From assembly GCA_051295955.1 (NCBI GenBank), contig JBPDWA010000006.1, forward strand, positions 1-64,000: a stretch of 64,000 nt of DNA, written 5' to 3'. The notes beneath the pieces are model-generated. The model was not told the DNA's origin and did not search any database. It saw only the letters and a list, made by a program, of their open reading frames with translations. Source of the stretch: Enterococcus faecalis_A (GTDB lineage: Bacteria; Bacillota; Bacilli; Lactobacillales; Enterococcaceae). The first letter of the stretch is position 1; every line of letters starts with the position of its first letter. Positions 17,714 through 26,719 of the stretch are shown one piece after another. The position numbers and the translations under genes were made by a program.

Positions 17714-17738
17714 TCCCCACCATTTGTGGGGATTTTTT
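17714..17738 (+). terminator. Rho-independent terminator before mraZ
   Basis: A perfect 7-bp GC-rich stem (TCCCCAC/GTGGGGA) with a 5-nt loop is followed by six T residues. It separates the DUF3397-like gene from the division cluster. Confidence 0.85.
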
Positions 17739-17883
17739 ATTTTTTGATAGAATGGGTGGTTTTTTTACAAGAAAATTTTGATTTATAAAGGTTTATAACG
17801 CTTTCTCTGAACGCCGCATCACCACTTGAAATATTACAATTTATTTAAATAACAGAAAAATATCAAAGTTTTTAGTTTTATGG

Positions 17884-17913
17884 TGGTAGAAAGTGGTGGA
17901 ATGTGGTAGACTT
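17884..17913 (+). promoter_or_regulatory. Three direct repeats: probable MraZ operator
   Basis: Three consecutive 10-bp units begin at 17884, 17894 and 17904, each starting TGGT and running TGGTAGAAAG, TGGTGGAATG, TGGTAGACTT. MraZ is known to bind short G-rich direct repeats spaced one helical turn apart in its own promoter, so this array 33 bp before mraZ is very likely its autoregulatory site. Confidence 0.7.
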
Positions 17914-17945
17914 GTTTTATCAAATGGAGAAGTGGGGAATTGGCC

Positions 17946-18377
17946 ATGTTTATGGGTGAATATCAACATAATATTGACGCCAAAGGCCGCCTCATTGTGC
18001 CTGCAAAATTTCGCGAAGGTCTAGGTGAAAAATTTGTAGTAACACGAGGAATGGATGGCTGTTTATTTGGTTATCCTTTGAGCGAGTGGGAGACTATTGA
18101 AGCCAAGCTTCAAGAAATGCCCTTAGCAAAAAAAGACGCCCGCACATTCGTTCGTTTCTTTTATTCTGCAGCGACAGAATGTGAAATTGACAAACAAGGT
18201 CGTATCAATATACCCACTAATCTAAGAACGCATGCCCAATTAGAAAAAGGGTGTGCAATTATCGGCGTATCAAACCGGATTGAAATCTGGAATGAAGCTC
18301 GCTGGAATGAGTTTACAGAAGAAGCAGAAGAAAATTTCGATGAACTAGCTGAAACAATGATTGATTTTGGATTTTAG
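17946..18377 (+). CDS. mraZ: Transcriptional regulator MraZ
   Basis: MraZ is a ring-forming DNA-binding protein with two AbrB-like swapped hairpins that controls the division and cell-wall cluster. The 143-residue product contains the two family motifs, DAKGRLIVPAKFRE near residue 14 and DKQGRINIPTNLR near residue 85, one per repeat. ATG 17946 gives the usual MFMGEYQHN start; an upstream TTG at 17940 is less likely. The three 10-bp repeats upstream are its likely operator, and rsmH follows after 14 bp. Confidence 0.95.
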   Translation: MFMGEYQHNIDAKGRLIVPAKFREGLGEKFVVTRGMDGCLFGYPLSEWETIEAKLQEMPLAKKDARTFVRFFYSAATECEIDKQGRINIPTNLRTHAQLEKGCAIIGVSNRIEIWNEARWNEFTEEAEENFDELAETMIDFGF

Positions 18378-18391
18378 GAATGAGGCAGAAC

Positions 18392-19348
18392 ATGACAGAA
18401 CAATTTCACCATTACACTGTTCTTTTAAAAGAAACTGTTGATGGCTTGAACATACGGCCAGATGGGGTATATGTGGATTGTACTTTAGGCGGTGGCGGAC
18501 ATAGTGAATATTTGCTTTCACAACTAAGCCAAGCCGGTCATCTGTATGCTTTTGACCAAGACCAAAAAGCTTTGGATCACGCGGCTGTTCGTTTGAAAAA
18601 ATACGTCGACAAACAAATGGTGACGTTTATTAAAGCCAACTTTCGTGATTTAAATGAAAAATTAGCGCAACAGCATGTCCATCAAGTTGATGGCATTCTC
18701 TATGATTTAGGCGTCTCATCTCCCCAGTTGGATGAAGCCCAACGTGGATTTAGTTATCATCAAGATGCTCCATTAGATATGCGTATGGATCAAGAAGCTG
18801 CATTCAGTGCCTATGAGCTGGTGAATACTTATGATTATCATGATTTAGTTAAAATATTTTTCCGTTATGGTGAAGAAAAGTTTTCCAAGCAAGTGGCTCG
18901 AGAAATTGAGCGTGTGCGTGCCAAACAGCCGATTGCCACGACTGGTGAGCTGGTAGATATCATTAAAGCGGTGATTCCAGCACCGGCAAGACGCAAGGGG
19001 GGCCACCCTGCTAAGCGGATTTTTCAAGCGATTCGAATTGCAGTCAATGATGAGTTGGGAGCTGTAGAAACTTCATTAGAACAAGCGATTCAATTGTTAA
19101 ATCTGCATGGCCGGATCAGCGTGATCACTTTCCATTCACTAGAAGATCGCATCGTGAAAAATATGTTTAAAGAATTCAGTACGGTTCAGGACTTACCGCC
19201 AGGCTTGCCAGTGGTACCTGAAGAATTTCAACCGGAATTAAAAGTAATAACCAGAAAGCCGCTTGTTCCCACTAAAGCGGAATTAGCAGAAAATAATCGT
19301 TCCCGTAGTGCAAAATTAAGAGTAGCAGAAAAAATAAAAATTAGTTAA
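18392..19348 (+). CDS. rsmH: 16S rRNA (cytosine-1402-N4)-methyltransferase
   Basis: RsmH (MraW) methylates N4 of C1402 in the ribosomal decoding centre. The 318-residue protein has the SAM-binding motif VDCTLGGGGHSEYLL near residue 30, then LYDLGVSSPQLDEAQRGFSY, PLDMRMD, PAKRIFQAIRIAVNDEL and ITFHSLEDRIVK, in family order. GAGG at 18382-18385 supports ATG 18392 over the in-frame ATG at 18380. Confidence 0.97.
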   Translation: MTEQFHHYTVLLKETVDGLNIRPDGVYVDCTLGGGGHSEYLLSQLSQAGHLYAFDQDQKALDHAAVRLKKYVDKQMVTFIKANFRDLNEKLAQQHVHQVDGILYDLGVSSPQLDEAQRGFSYHQDAPLDMRMDQEAAFSAYELVNTYDYHDLVKIFFRYGEEKFSKQVAREIERVRAKQPIATTGELVDIIKAVIPAPARRKGGHPAKRIFQAIRIAVNDELGAVETSLEQAIQLLNLHGRISVITFHSLEDRIVKNMFKEFSTVQDLPPGLPVVPEEFQPELKVITRKPLVPTKAELAENNRSRSAKLRVAEKIKIS

Positions 19349-19364
19349 AGAGAGGAGCAGAAAA

Positions 19365-19772
19365 ATGGCTGAGTTGAAAAAGATGGAAGACTTTCATTAT
19401 GAAGTACCTGTAATGGATGAACCAGTCATAGCACCAGAGCAAGAAAAGATCATCCAAGGGGATTCATTGCCTGTGCCGCCTCTAACTCAAAAAAAACATT
19501 TAAGAAATGTCTCTTTACTAGAAAAACTGATTAGCCTACTCTTACTAATATCTTTTATCGGAATCGCAGTAGCGACCATTCAAGTCCGCACGGCAATCGT
19601 CCAAACTTCTAACCAAATTACAGATGTGGAAGGCACGATTCAAGGACAAGAAAAAGACATACAAAAACTGCAACAAGAAAAAAGCGAGCTTTCTAAAGCC
19701 GACAGAATCAAAGATGTCGCAAAAAAACAAGGCTTAAAAGATATTGATGGCAATATAAGGAAAGTGAAATAA
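19365..19772 (+). CDS. ftsL: Cell division protein FtsL
   Basis: FtsL is a bitopic membrane protein of the divisome that pairs with DivIB/FtsQ and DivIC/FtsB. The 135 residues comprise a cytoplasmic tail of about 48 residues, one membrane helix (LEKLISLLLLISFIGIAVATI, about 52-72) and an extracellular coiled coil (residues 75-120) with heptad-like spacing. Sequence identity in this family is low, so the call rests on topology, length and position between rsmH and the PBP. The stop overlaps the next start (TAATG). Confidence 0.88.
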   Translation: MAELKKMEDFHYEVPVMDEPVIAPEQEKIIQGDSLPVPPLTQKKHLRNVSLLEKLISLLLLISFIGIAVATIQVRTAIVQTSNQITDVEGTIQGQEKDIQKLQQEKSELSKADRIKDVAKKQGLKDIDGNIRKVK

Positions 19773-21997
19773 TGAGCATAAAAAATAAAATTAAACAACT
19801 TATCAGGAAGAAAAACTTAAATCCGATGAACAATCGTAAAAAAGTAGGCATCATGTTATTTGCTACGAGTATTGGATTGTTCTTTTTATTTGCCTTTAGA
19901 TTGACTTATATTGTGGTGACCGACAAAGTAGCTGGTGTTTCTTTAGCAGATAAAGCCGCTAACTTATATGAAGGAAGCAGTGTCATCAAAGCGAAAAGAG
20001 GTACCATTTACGATCGTTATGGCAATGTAATTGCTGAAGATGCTACTTCATACTCTGTATATGTGGTTTTATCAAACACCTACGTAGGAATTGATAAGAA
20101 AAAATTGTATGCAGAAAAAAAAGATTTTGATACGATTGCCGATATTCTTTCCCAAAATACGAAAATGTCAAAAGAGTCAGCACTTGAACATTTAAACAAC
20201 GGAATTAATGACGATGGCTCAACCAAATATCAAGTGGAATTCGGGAATGCTGGCAAAAACATCACTCTTGAAATCAAACAAAAAATTGAAGCTGCCTTAA
20301 AAGAAAAGAAAATAGCTGGCGTATACTTTAATGAGCATCCGGCTAGAATCTACCCTAACGGAGTTTTTGCTTCACATTTTATTGGCTACACCACTTTGGC
20401 TGATCCGAAAAAAGAGCAATCTGGATTAGTAGGAGCAATGGGTCTTGAACAAGCTTATAATGATATTTTAAGCGGAAAGGATGGCCGTAAATACTTCCAA
20501 AAAGATCTTTATGGCAATCCATTGCCAGGTACTGTAGCCGAAGAAAAGAAAGCTGAAAATGGTCAGGACATTTACACGACGTTAGATAGTCGCCTACAAA
20601 GTAAGTTGGAAGCACTAATGGATCCGGTTGTAGAAAAATATCAACCAGAAGAAGTAACAGCAACCTTAATGGATGCCAAAACAGGCGATATAGTGGCGAT
20701 GTCGCAGCGTCCAAGCTTCAATCCTGAAACAAAAGAAGGCTTGGACTTTTGGCGCAATATTCTGGTTCAAGATGCTTTCGAGCCGGGATCTACCATGAAA
20801 CTCTTTACAACAGCTGCTTCCATGGAGTTAGGTCAGTTTAATGCAAATGAAACCTTTTCTCGAGTGGGCGGTATCAAAATTGGCGATCGAACCATTAATG
20901 ACCATGACTTCTCTAATTTAGCTGGTAAGGAATACTTGACGTATCGTCAAGCAATTTCCTGGTCTAGTAACGTAGGTATGGTTAGACTGGAACAAAAAAT
21001 GGGCGGTGCTGCCTGGGTTAATTATATGAAGAAATTTGGCTTTGGTACTAGCACCAATTCCGGTTTAGAAAATGAATCGGCTGGTAAATTACCAACTGAC
21101 AACTATGTCGATCAGGCGATGTCAGCTTTTGGCCAAGCAACGGCAGAAACTGGCCTCCAAATGATGAGAGCTTTTTCTTCCATTGCAAACAATGGTACAA
21201 TGCTGCAGCCTCATTTTATTAGCAAAGTGGTGGACAGCAATACCGGCAAGGAAAAAGTCACCCAACCGGAAGTTCTGGGAACGCCAATTTCGCCTCAAAC
21301 AGCTAGCACTATCAGAAATTACATGATCGATACTACTGAAGACCCTAATTACGGGATCGCTTATAATATTTACAAAGTTCCAGGATATCACGTAGCAGCA
21401 AAAACAGGAACCGCCCAAATCACTGATGGAAAAGGTGGGTATATCGATGGTGCCAGCGAAGTACTTTCTTCTGTAGTTGAAATGGTACCAGCTGATAACC
21501 CACAATACGTTCTTTACGTGACTCTGAAAAAAGCCAAAAGCGGCTCGCCTTCAGAAGCAATGGCTGCCATTGCCAATCCGTTAATGAAACTAGCATTGGA
21601 ATTGAAAGATAATAACAGCAATGAACAAACAACTAAAAAAGCAGAAACAATTACAGTAGCTGATTATCGAAATATGGAGACTGATAAAGCAGCTGCAAGT
21701 GCTCGCGTTAACGGGGTTGATCCCGTAATTATCGGTGATGGAAAAAATGTGAAAAAACAATCAACGCAACCAGGAGCCACCTTGTTGCCTAGTCAAAAAC
21801 TATTGCTATTGACCGACGGCAAGCACTTGATGCCAGATGTGAGTGATTGGTCGAAAAGTGATGTCTCTAAATTGGCAAAAATGTTGGATGTTGAGGTAGA
21901 ATTTAAGGGTGATGGGTATGTAACAGCCCAAAGCGTGGCCCCCGGAACAGAAGTTTCTGGCAAAAAAATTAGCGTTACGCTGTCGGGAACCCAATAA
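19772..21997 (+). CDS. Division-specific penicillin-binding protein (PBP2X/FtsI type)
   Basis: This class B transpeptidase crosslinks septal peptidoglycan outside the membrane. It has 741 residues. A basic cytoplasmic tail and one membrane helix (about 26-48) lead into the dimerisation domain with KAKRGTIYDRYGN. The transpeptidase domain has all three active-site motifs: SxxK at Ser340 (GSTMK), SSN at 398-400 and KTGT from Lys544. Two PASTA domains appear to close the protein (about 620-740), the last with PGTEVSGKKISVTLSG. These are typical of PBP2X-type enzymes. It is the partner of FtsW and FtsL. Confidence 0.93.
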   Translation: MSIKNKIKQLIRKKNLNPMNNRKKVGIMLFATSIGLFFLFAFRLTYIVVTDKVAGVSLADKAANLYEGSSVIKAKRGTIYDRYGNVIAEDATSYSVYVVLSNTYVGIDKKKLYAEKKDFDTIADILSQNTKMSKESALEHLNNGINDDGSTKYQVEFGNAGKNITLEIKQKIEAALKEKKIAGVYFNEHPARIYPNGVFASHFIGYTTLADPKKEQSGLVGAMGLEQAYNDILSGKDGRKYFQKDLYGNPLPGTVAEEKKAENGQDIYTTLDSRLQSKLEALMDPVVEKYQPEEVTATLMDAKTGDIVAMSQRPSFNPETKEGLDFWRNILVQDAFEPGSTMKLFTTAASMELGQFNANETFSRVGGIKIGDRTINDHDFSNLAGKEYLTYRQAISWSSNVGMVRLEQKMGGAAWVNYMKKFGFGTSTNSGLENESAGKLPTDNYVDQAMSAFGQATAETGLQMMRAFSSIANNGTMLQPHFISKVVDSNTGKEKVTQPEVLGTPISPQTASTIRNYMIDTTEDPNYGIAYNIYKVPGYHVAAKTGTAQITDGKGGYIDGASEVLSSVVEMVPADNPQYVLYVTLKKAKSGSPSEAMAAIANPLMKLALELKDNNSNEQTTKKAETITVADYRNMETDKAAASARVNGVDPVIIGDGKNVKKQSTQPGATLLPSQKLLLLTDGKHLMPDVSDWSKSDVSKLAKMLDVEVEFKGDGYVTAQSVAPGTEVSGKKISVTLSGTQ

Positions 21998-22029
21998 GAA
22001 AATAATTACGAATAATTAGGAGAGATAGT

Positions 22030-22995
22030 ATGGAGTGGACACAGATTTTTATTCCGATAGCAGTGAGCTTTGCGCTTACCGTTACTGTGATGCCGATGTT
22101 TATTGGCTATTTTCAGATGAAAAAGCAAGGACAGGTGACACGAGAAGAAGGCCCGACTTGGCACAATGTCAAAACTGGTACCCCTACGATGGGCGGTCTG
22201 GTATTTCTTCTGGCAATCTTGATTACTTCTATAGTAATGGGGGCTTGGCTAAAACAACTAACACCATCTCTGCTAATTATTCTATTCATTCTCGTTCTTT
22301 ATGGCCTACTCGGTTTTTTGGATGACTTCATTAAAGTGTTTAAAAAACGCAACCTCGGTTTAAATTCACGACAAAAGTTGATTGGTCAAATCGTAGGAGG
22401 CATGATCTTTTATCTCGTTTATCGTAGTGAAGGATTTACTGATACACTTGATTTATTCGGTTTGGTTCAATTACCGTTGGGCTTGTTTTACGGTGTGATC
22501 GTTCTTTTTTGGTTAGTGGGCTTTTCCAATGCTGTTAACTTAACAGATGGTATTGACGGACTTGTTTCCGGTTTGGGGCTTATTTCTTTTGCAACGTATG
22601 CCTTAATCGCTTGGCATCAACAGCAGCTTGATGTAGTGATTATTTGCTTAAGTGTAATCGGCGGACTCGTGGGCTTTTTCCCATATAATAAAAAGCCGGC
22701 CAAAATCTTTATGGGCGATGTCGGCTCTTTGGCTTTAGGTGGATTATTAGCAGCTATTTCCATTATTTTAAGACAAGAATGGACTTTGCTTTTAATCGGT
22801 CTAGTGTACGTTTGTGAAACAGGTAGTGTAATTTTACAAGTGGCTTCCTTCAAATTGTTTGGTAAACGAATCTTTAAAATGTCACCGATTCACCATCACT
22901 TTGAAATGTGCGGCTGGTCCGAATGGAAAATTGATCTGGTTTTCTGGACAGTAGCCTTACTTTGCTCAGGAGCAACCTTATGGATTCTTTTCTAA
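22030..22995 (+). CDS. mraY: Phospho-N-acetylmuramoyl-pentapeptide transferase
   Basis: MraY moves phospho-MurNAc-pentapeptide from UDP to undecaprenyl phosphate to make lipid I. The 321-residue polytopic protein shows GTPTMGGLVFLLAI, the catalytic-site aspartates in GFLDDFIKV, then NAVNLTDGIDGLVSG, KIFMGDVGSLALGG and the PIHHHFE histidine block. AGGAGAG precedes ATG 22030. The lipid carrier is shared with the EpaA/TagO-like enzyme at 58455. Confidence 0.97.
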   Translation: MEWTQIFIPIAVSFALTVTVMPMFIGYFQMKKQGQVTREEGPTWHNVKTGTPTMGGLVFLLAILITSIVMGAWLKQLTPSLLIILFILVLYGLLGFLDDFIKVFKKRNLGLNSRQKLIGQIVGGMIFYLVYRSEGFTDTLDLFGLVQLPLGLFYGVIVLFWLVGFSNAVNLTDGIDGLVSGLGLISFATYALIAWHQQQLDVVIICLSVIGGLVGFFPYNKKPAKIFMGDVGSLALGGLLAAISIILRQEWTLLLIGLVYVCETGSVILQVASFKLFGKRIFKMSPIHHHFEMCGWSEWKIDLVFWTVALLCSGATLWILF

Positions 22996-23016
22996 CGAAT
23001 AAAGGAGAAGCAAATA

Positions 23017-24399
23017 ATGAGAAAAACTAGCGAATATCAAAATAAAAAAGTATTGGTTTTAGGCTTGGCTAAAAGCGGTGTCAGCGCTGCGAAACTTTTG
23101 CATGCACTAGGTGCGCTCGTTACCGTAAATGATTTCAAACAATTTGATCAAAATCCTGACGCCCAAGATTTATTAACCTTGGGTATTCGTGTTGTTACAG
23201 GTAGTCATCCCATTGAACTATTGGACGAAGAATTTTCATTTATCGTTAAAAATCCCGGCATCCCTTACAGCAATCCTCTGGTAGCTGAAGCTGTAAATAG
23301 AAAGATCCCGATTTTAACAGAAGTGGAATTAGCCTATCAAATTGCTGAATGTCCCATCATTGGAATCACAGGAACTAATGGCAAAACAACGACGACGACG
23401 ATGATCGGTTTATTGCTCAATGCAGATCGGCAAAAAGGCCAAGCTCGTTTAGCTGGCAACATTGGTTTTCCAGCAAGTACCGTGGCTCAAGAGGCAGTTG
23501 CTGCAGATGAGTTAGTGATGGAATTATCCAGCTTTCAATTAGTAGGTATTCAACAATTTCACCCGCAAATCGCGGTGATTACAAATATTTACGAAGCGCA
23601 TCTTGATTATCACGGTACTCGTTCAGAATATGTAGCGGCCAAGTGGCAAATTCAAAAGAACATGGAAGCTTCAGATGTTTTGGTACTTAACTGGAACCAA
23701 ACAGAACTTCAAGAACTAGCGAAAACCACCAAAGCAAAAATCGTACCGTTTTCCACCAAAGAAGTCGTAGCAGGTGCTTATTTACTAGAGGGCAAAATTT
23801 ACTACGACCAAGACTACATTATGGATGCTGCTGAGTTGGGCGTACCCGGCAATCATAACATTGAAAATGCACTGGCAGCGATTTGTGTAGCTAAACAAAG
23901 AGCTGTTGCTAATGAAACTATTCGTGAAACGTTGCGTTCGTTTTCAGGTGTTGCTCATCGTACCCAGTATATTGGGACAGTGAACCAACGCAAATTTTAC
24001 AATGACTCAAAAGCAACCAATATTTTAGCTACAGAGATGGCTTTAAGTGGATTTGACAATGAACATTTGCTTTTATTGGCTGGTGGCTTGGACCGTGGCA
24101 ACAGTTTTGATGAACTGGTGCCGGCTTTAAAAGGACTTAAAGCTATTTTCTTATTCGGTGAAACCAGAGAAAAATTGCGTCAAGCAGCCGAAAAAGCAGG
24201 GATTACACAAATTGTCGTAACCGAAGATGTATCATCCGCTGTTTTGGCAGCCTATCAATCTTCTGAAAAAAATGATACGATTCTATTGTCACCTGCTTGT
24301 GCAAGTTGGGATCAATACCCTAATTTTGAAGTGCGGGGGGAAACCTTTATCCAAACCGTACAGCGGTTAAAAAAAGTGAAAAGTGAGAAGAGCAAATGA
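23017..24399 (+). CDS. murD: UDP-N-acetylmuramoylalanine--D-glutamate ligase
   Basis: MurD adds D-Glu to UDP-MurNAc-L-Ala in the cytoplasm. The 460-residue protein has the N-terminal UDP-binding fold (KVLVLGLAKSGVSAAKLL), the ATP loop GITGTNGKTTTTTMIG, the central ELSSFQL block, HRTQYIG with NDSKATN, and the C-terminal domain with GGLDRGNSFDELV and SPACASWDQY. AAGGAG precedes ATG 23017. The stop overlaps the murG start (ATGA). Confidence 0.97.
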   Translation: MRKTSEYQNKKVLVLGLAKSGVSAAKLLHALGALVTVNDFKQFDQNPDAQDLLTLGIRVVTGSHPIELLDEEFSFIVKNPGIPYSNPLVAEAVNRKIPILTEVELAYQIAECPIIGITGTNGKTTTTTMIGLLLNADRQKGQARLAGNIGFPASTVAQEAVAADELVMELSSFQLVGIQQFHPQIAVITNIYEAHLDYHGTRSEYVAAKWQIQKNMEASDVLVLNWNQTELQELAKTTKAKIVPFSTKEVVAGAYLLEGKIYYDQDYIMDAAELGVPGNHNIENALAAICVAKQRAVANETIRETLRSFSGVAHRTQYIGTVNQRKFYNDSKATNILATEMALSGFDNEHLLLLAGGLDRGNSFDELVPALKGLKAIFLFGETREKLRQAAEKAGITQIVVTEDVSSAVLAAYQSSEKNDTILLSPACASWDQYPNFEVRGETFIQTVQRLKKVKSEKSK

Positions 24400-25487
24400 A
24401 GATATTAATAACTGGGGGCGGAACCGGTGGGCATATTTATCCGGCATTAGCCTTTGTCGAGTACGTCAAAAAACAAGACCCAACAACTGAGTTTTTATAT
24501 GTAGGCACAGAAAAAGGATTGGAAAGTCATATTGTTGAAGACTACCAACTTCCATTTCAAACCATCAAGATCCAAGGGTTTAAACGCTCACTAAGCTTAC
24601 AAAATTTTAAAACAGTATATCTTTTTCTGACCAGCATTCGTAAAGCCAAGAAAATTATTCAACAGTTTCAACCAGATATTGTGATTGGAACTGGCGGCTA
24701 TGTTTGCGGCGCCGTCGTTTATGCTGCAGCAAAAATGAAGATACCGACTATCATTCATGAACAAAATAGTATCCCCGGGATGACCAATAAGTTTTTAAGT
24801 CGCTACGTTGATAAAATTGCTGTGTGTTTTAATGATGTTACTGCTTATTTTCCGGCTGAAAAGGTGGTGCTGACTGGCAATCCTCGAGGGCAAGAAGTCG
24901 TAACGGCTCACAAGTCAGCGATACTATCCGAATTTCATTTAGAGCCTGAAAAGCCGACAGTTGTTTTATTCGGTGGCAGTCGTGGTGCTTTGAAAATTAA
25001 TCAGGCTTTTACAGAAGCAGTTCCGCTTTTTGCCGAACGACCTTATCAGGTGTTGTATGCCTCTGGCGAACGCTACTATCAAGAATTACAAGAAACTTTA
25101 AAGCTTTCCGAAAAGAAATTGACAAACATCAGCATTCAACCGTATATTAAGAAAATGGTTGATGTAATGGCAAATGTTGATTTGATGGTAGGACGAGCTG
25201 GTGCAACTTCTATCGCGGAATTTACAGCATTGGGCTTGCCAGCTATTTTAATTCCCAGCCCATATGTGACTAACGACCACCAAACGAAAAATGCTCGAAG
25301 TTTGGTAAAAACCGGTGCCGTAACGATGATTCCAGATCAGGAATTAACCGGTCCGCGTCTAGTTGCCGCAATTGATGCCATCTTAACGGATCAAGAGAAA
25401 AGACAACAAATGGCTGCTTCATCAAAACGCGCAGGCATTCCCAATGCCAGCGAGCGCTTGTTCGATGTAGTTAAAGAACTTGTCTAG
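24396..25487 (+). CDS. murG: Undecaprenyl-PP-MurNAc-pentapeptide-UDPGlcNAc transferase
   Basis: MurG adds GlcNAc to lipid I on the inner membrane face, giving lipid II. It has 363 residues of the GT-B fold. Motifs: TGGGTGGHIYPALA at the start, IGTGGYVCGAVVYAA and HEQNSIPGMTNK in the acceptor domain, GGSRGALKIN and GRAGATSIAEFTALGLPAILIPSP for UDP-GlcNAc binding. Its ATG overlaps the murD stop. Confidence 0.97.
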   Translation: MKILITGGGTGGHIYPALAFVEYVKKQDPTTEFLYVGTEKGLESHIVEDYQLPFQTIKIQGFKRSLSLQNFKTVYLFLTSIRKAKKIIQQFQPDIVIGTGGYVCGAVVYAAAKMKIPTIIHEQNSIPGMTNKFLSRYVDKIAVCFNDVTAYFPAEKVVLTGNPRGQEVVTAHKSAILSEFHLEPEKPTVVLFGGSRGALKINQAFTEAVPLFAERPYQVLYASGERYYQELQETLKLSEKKLTNISIQPYIKKMVDVMANVDLMVGRAGATSIAEFTALGLPAILIPSPYVTNDHQTKNARSLVKTGAVTMIPDQELTGPRLVAAIDAILTDQEKRQQMAASSKRAGIPNASERLFDVVKELV

Positions 25488-25496
25488 CGATGGGAG

Positions 25497-26567
25497 ATGT
25501 TGACGATTAGTAAGAAAAAAGAAACAGTGAACAAAAAGAAAACACGATCTCCCGAACAAGATGAAACTGAAACTACCGCTTTGACTCCTTGGCAAAAAGA
25601 AAACCAGAAATACTTAAAAGAGAAAGGTGTTGATCCAGTTTGGCAGGCAAAGAATGAGACGGAAGCAATAGCGGATTCTGAAAACAAAGAACAGACAGAA
25701 CCGACAATAGAAACAGTGCCAGACGAAGCAGAAGCCAGCGATCAAAATTCAACTAGCTCGCAGCCGCAAAAAATGCTTGCCTACGAGACCTTCGCTGATC
25801 GCTTGCCGAATATCAAAAAGGTAAGAAATAAGCGGCTTTACCGGCGTCTGACATTTATCAGCTCTATTTTGCTGCTGGCCGTCCTATTGATGCTTTACTT
25901 TGTATCACCGCTAAGTAAGTTAGGTGGAATCACTGTTGCTGGCAATCAACATATTGATAGCCAAACGGTAATCAAACAATCCAAGCTGGTGCAAGGCCAA
26001 GACTTATGGGAACAGTTTTTTAATCGTAATCAAGCAAGCAAAACAATTAAGAAAAAAGTACCAAGGGTAAAAACAGCCTCCATTTCTTTGAATGGTATCA
26101 ATACCTTTAAAATCAAGCTTACCGAATATCAGGTAGTAGCAAGTGCAGCTGAAAACGGTAAGTACCATCCAATTTTAGAAAATGGCACAATTCTACCTGA
26201 GGTGACTAAAGCAGCCGAAAATGGCAAACCGATCTTTGAGAATTTTAAAGATCCAAAAGTGGTAGCGGCATTGATTAAATCGTATAACGAATTGTCAAAT
26301 GAGTTAAAACAAGGGATTTCAGAAATCAAGTATGCTCCTAGTAAAGCCAATAAAGAGTTAATCAATTTATATATGAATGACAAAAATCGAGTCATCATTA
26401 ATATCTCGCAGCTGAGTGAAAAATTGAAATATTACGCACAAGTGGCTCAACAAATGAAACAACCAGGAGTAATTGATATGGAAGTTGGTATTTTCTCTTA
26501 TCCCTATGAACAACAAAGCAGCCAAGACACTCAGACGAGTACAGAGGGAACAATTCAAGAAAATTAA
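25497..26567 (+). CDS. divIB: Cell division protein DivIB/FtsQ
   Basis: DivIB is the single-pass divisome scaffold that binds FtsL and DivIC. It has 356 residues: a long charged cytoplasmic region (1-115, Glu/Gln/Thr rich), one membrane helix at about 119-140, then a POTRA domain starting LGGITVAGNQHIDSQTVIK, and a Gln/Thr-rich tail. The start is uncertain. GGGAG directly abuts ATG 25497, leaving almost no spacer, so TTG 25500 or a later codon could be used. It follows murG by 9 bp. Confidence 0.9.
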   Translation: MLTISKKKETVNKKKTRSPEQDETETTALTPWQKENQKYLKEKGVDPVWQAKNETEAIADSENKEQTEPTIETVPDEAEASDQNSTSSQPQKMLAYETFADRLPNIKKVRNKRLYRRLTFISSILLLAVLLMLYFVSPLSKLGGITVAGNQHIDSQTVIKQSKLVQGQDLWEQFFNRNQASKTIKKKVPRVKTASISLNGINTFKIKLTEYQVVASAAENGKYHPILENGTILPEVTKAAENGKPIFENFKDPKVVAALIKSYNELSNELKQGISEIKYAPSKANKELINLYMNDKNRVIINISQLSEKLKYYAQVAQQMKQPGVIDMEVGIFSYPYEQQSSQDTQTSTEGTIQEN

Positions 26568-26597
26568 AAAATAAACGAATAAATTAATAGAATCTGC

Positions 26598-26627
26598 TTT
26601 CTAAAAAGCCTATATATATGGTAAAAT
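26598..26627 (+). promoter_or_regulatory. Possible internal promoter for ftsA-ftsZ
   Basis: TTTCTA and TAAAAT are 18 bp apart within the 152-bp gap between divIB and ftsA. The match to consensus is moderate. Confidence 0.35.
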
Positions 26628-26719
26628 TGGAAGAAGTGAGCAATAATAAAAAAGTGATAGTTAAACGGGCGTCATTGTCCGCTTAGATATTGGAATTAAT
26701 AGGAGGAGGAAACCCGTTC

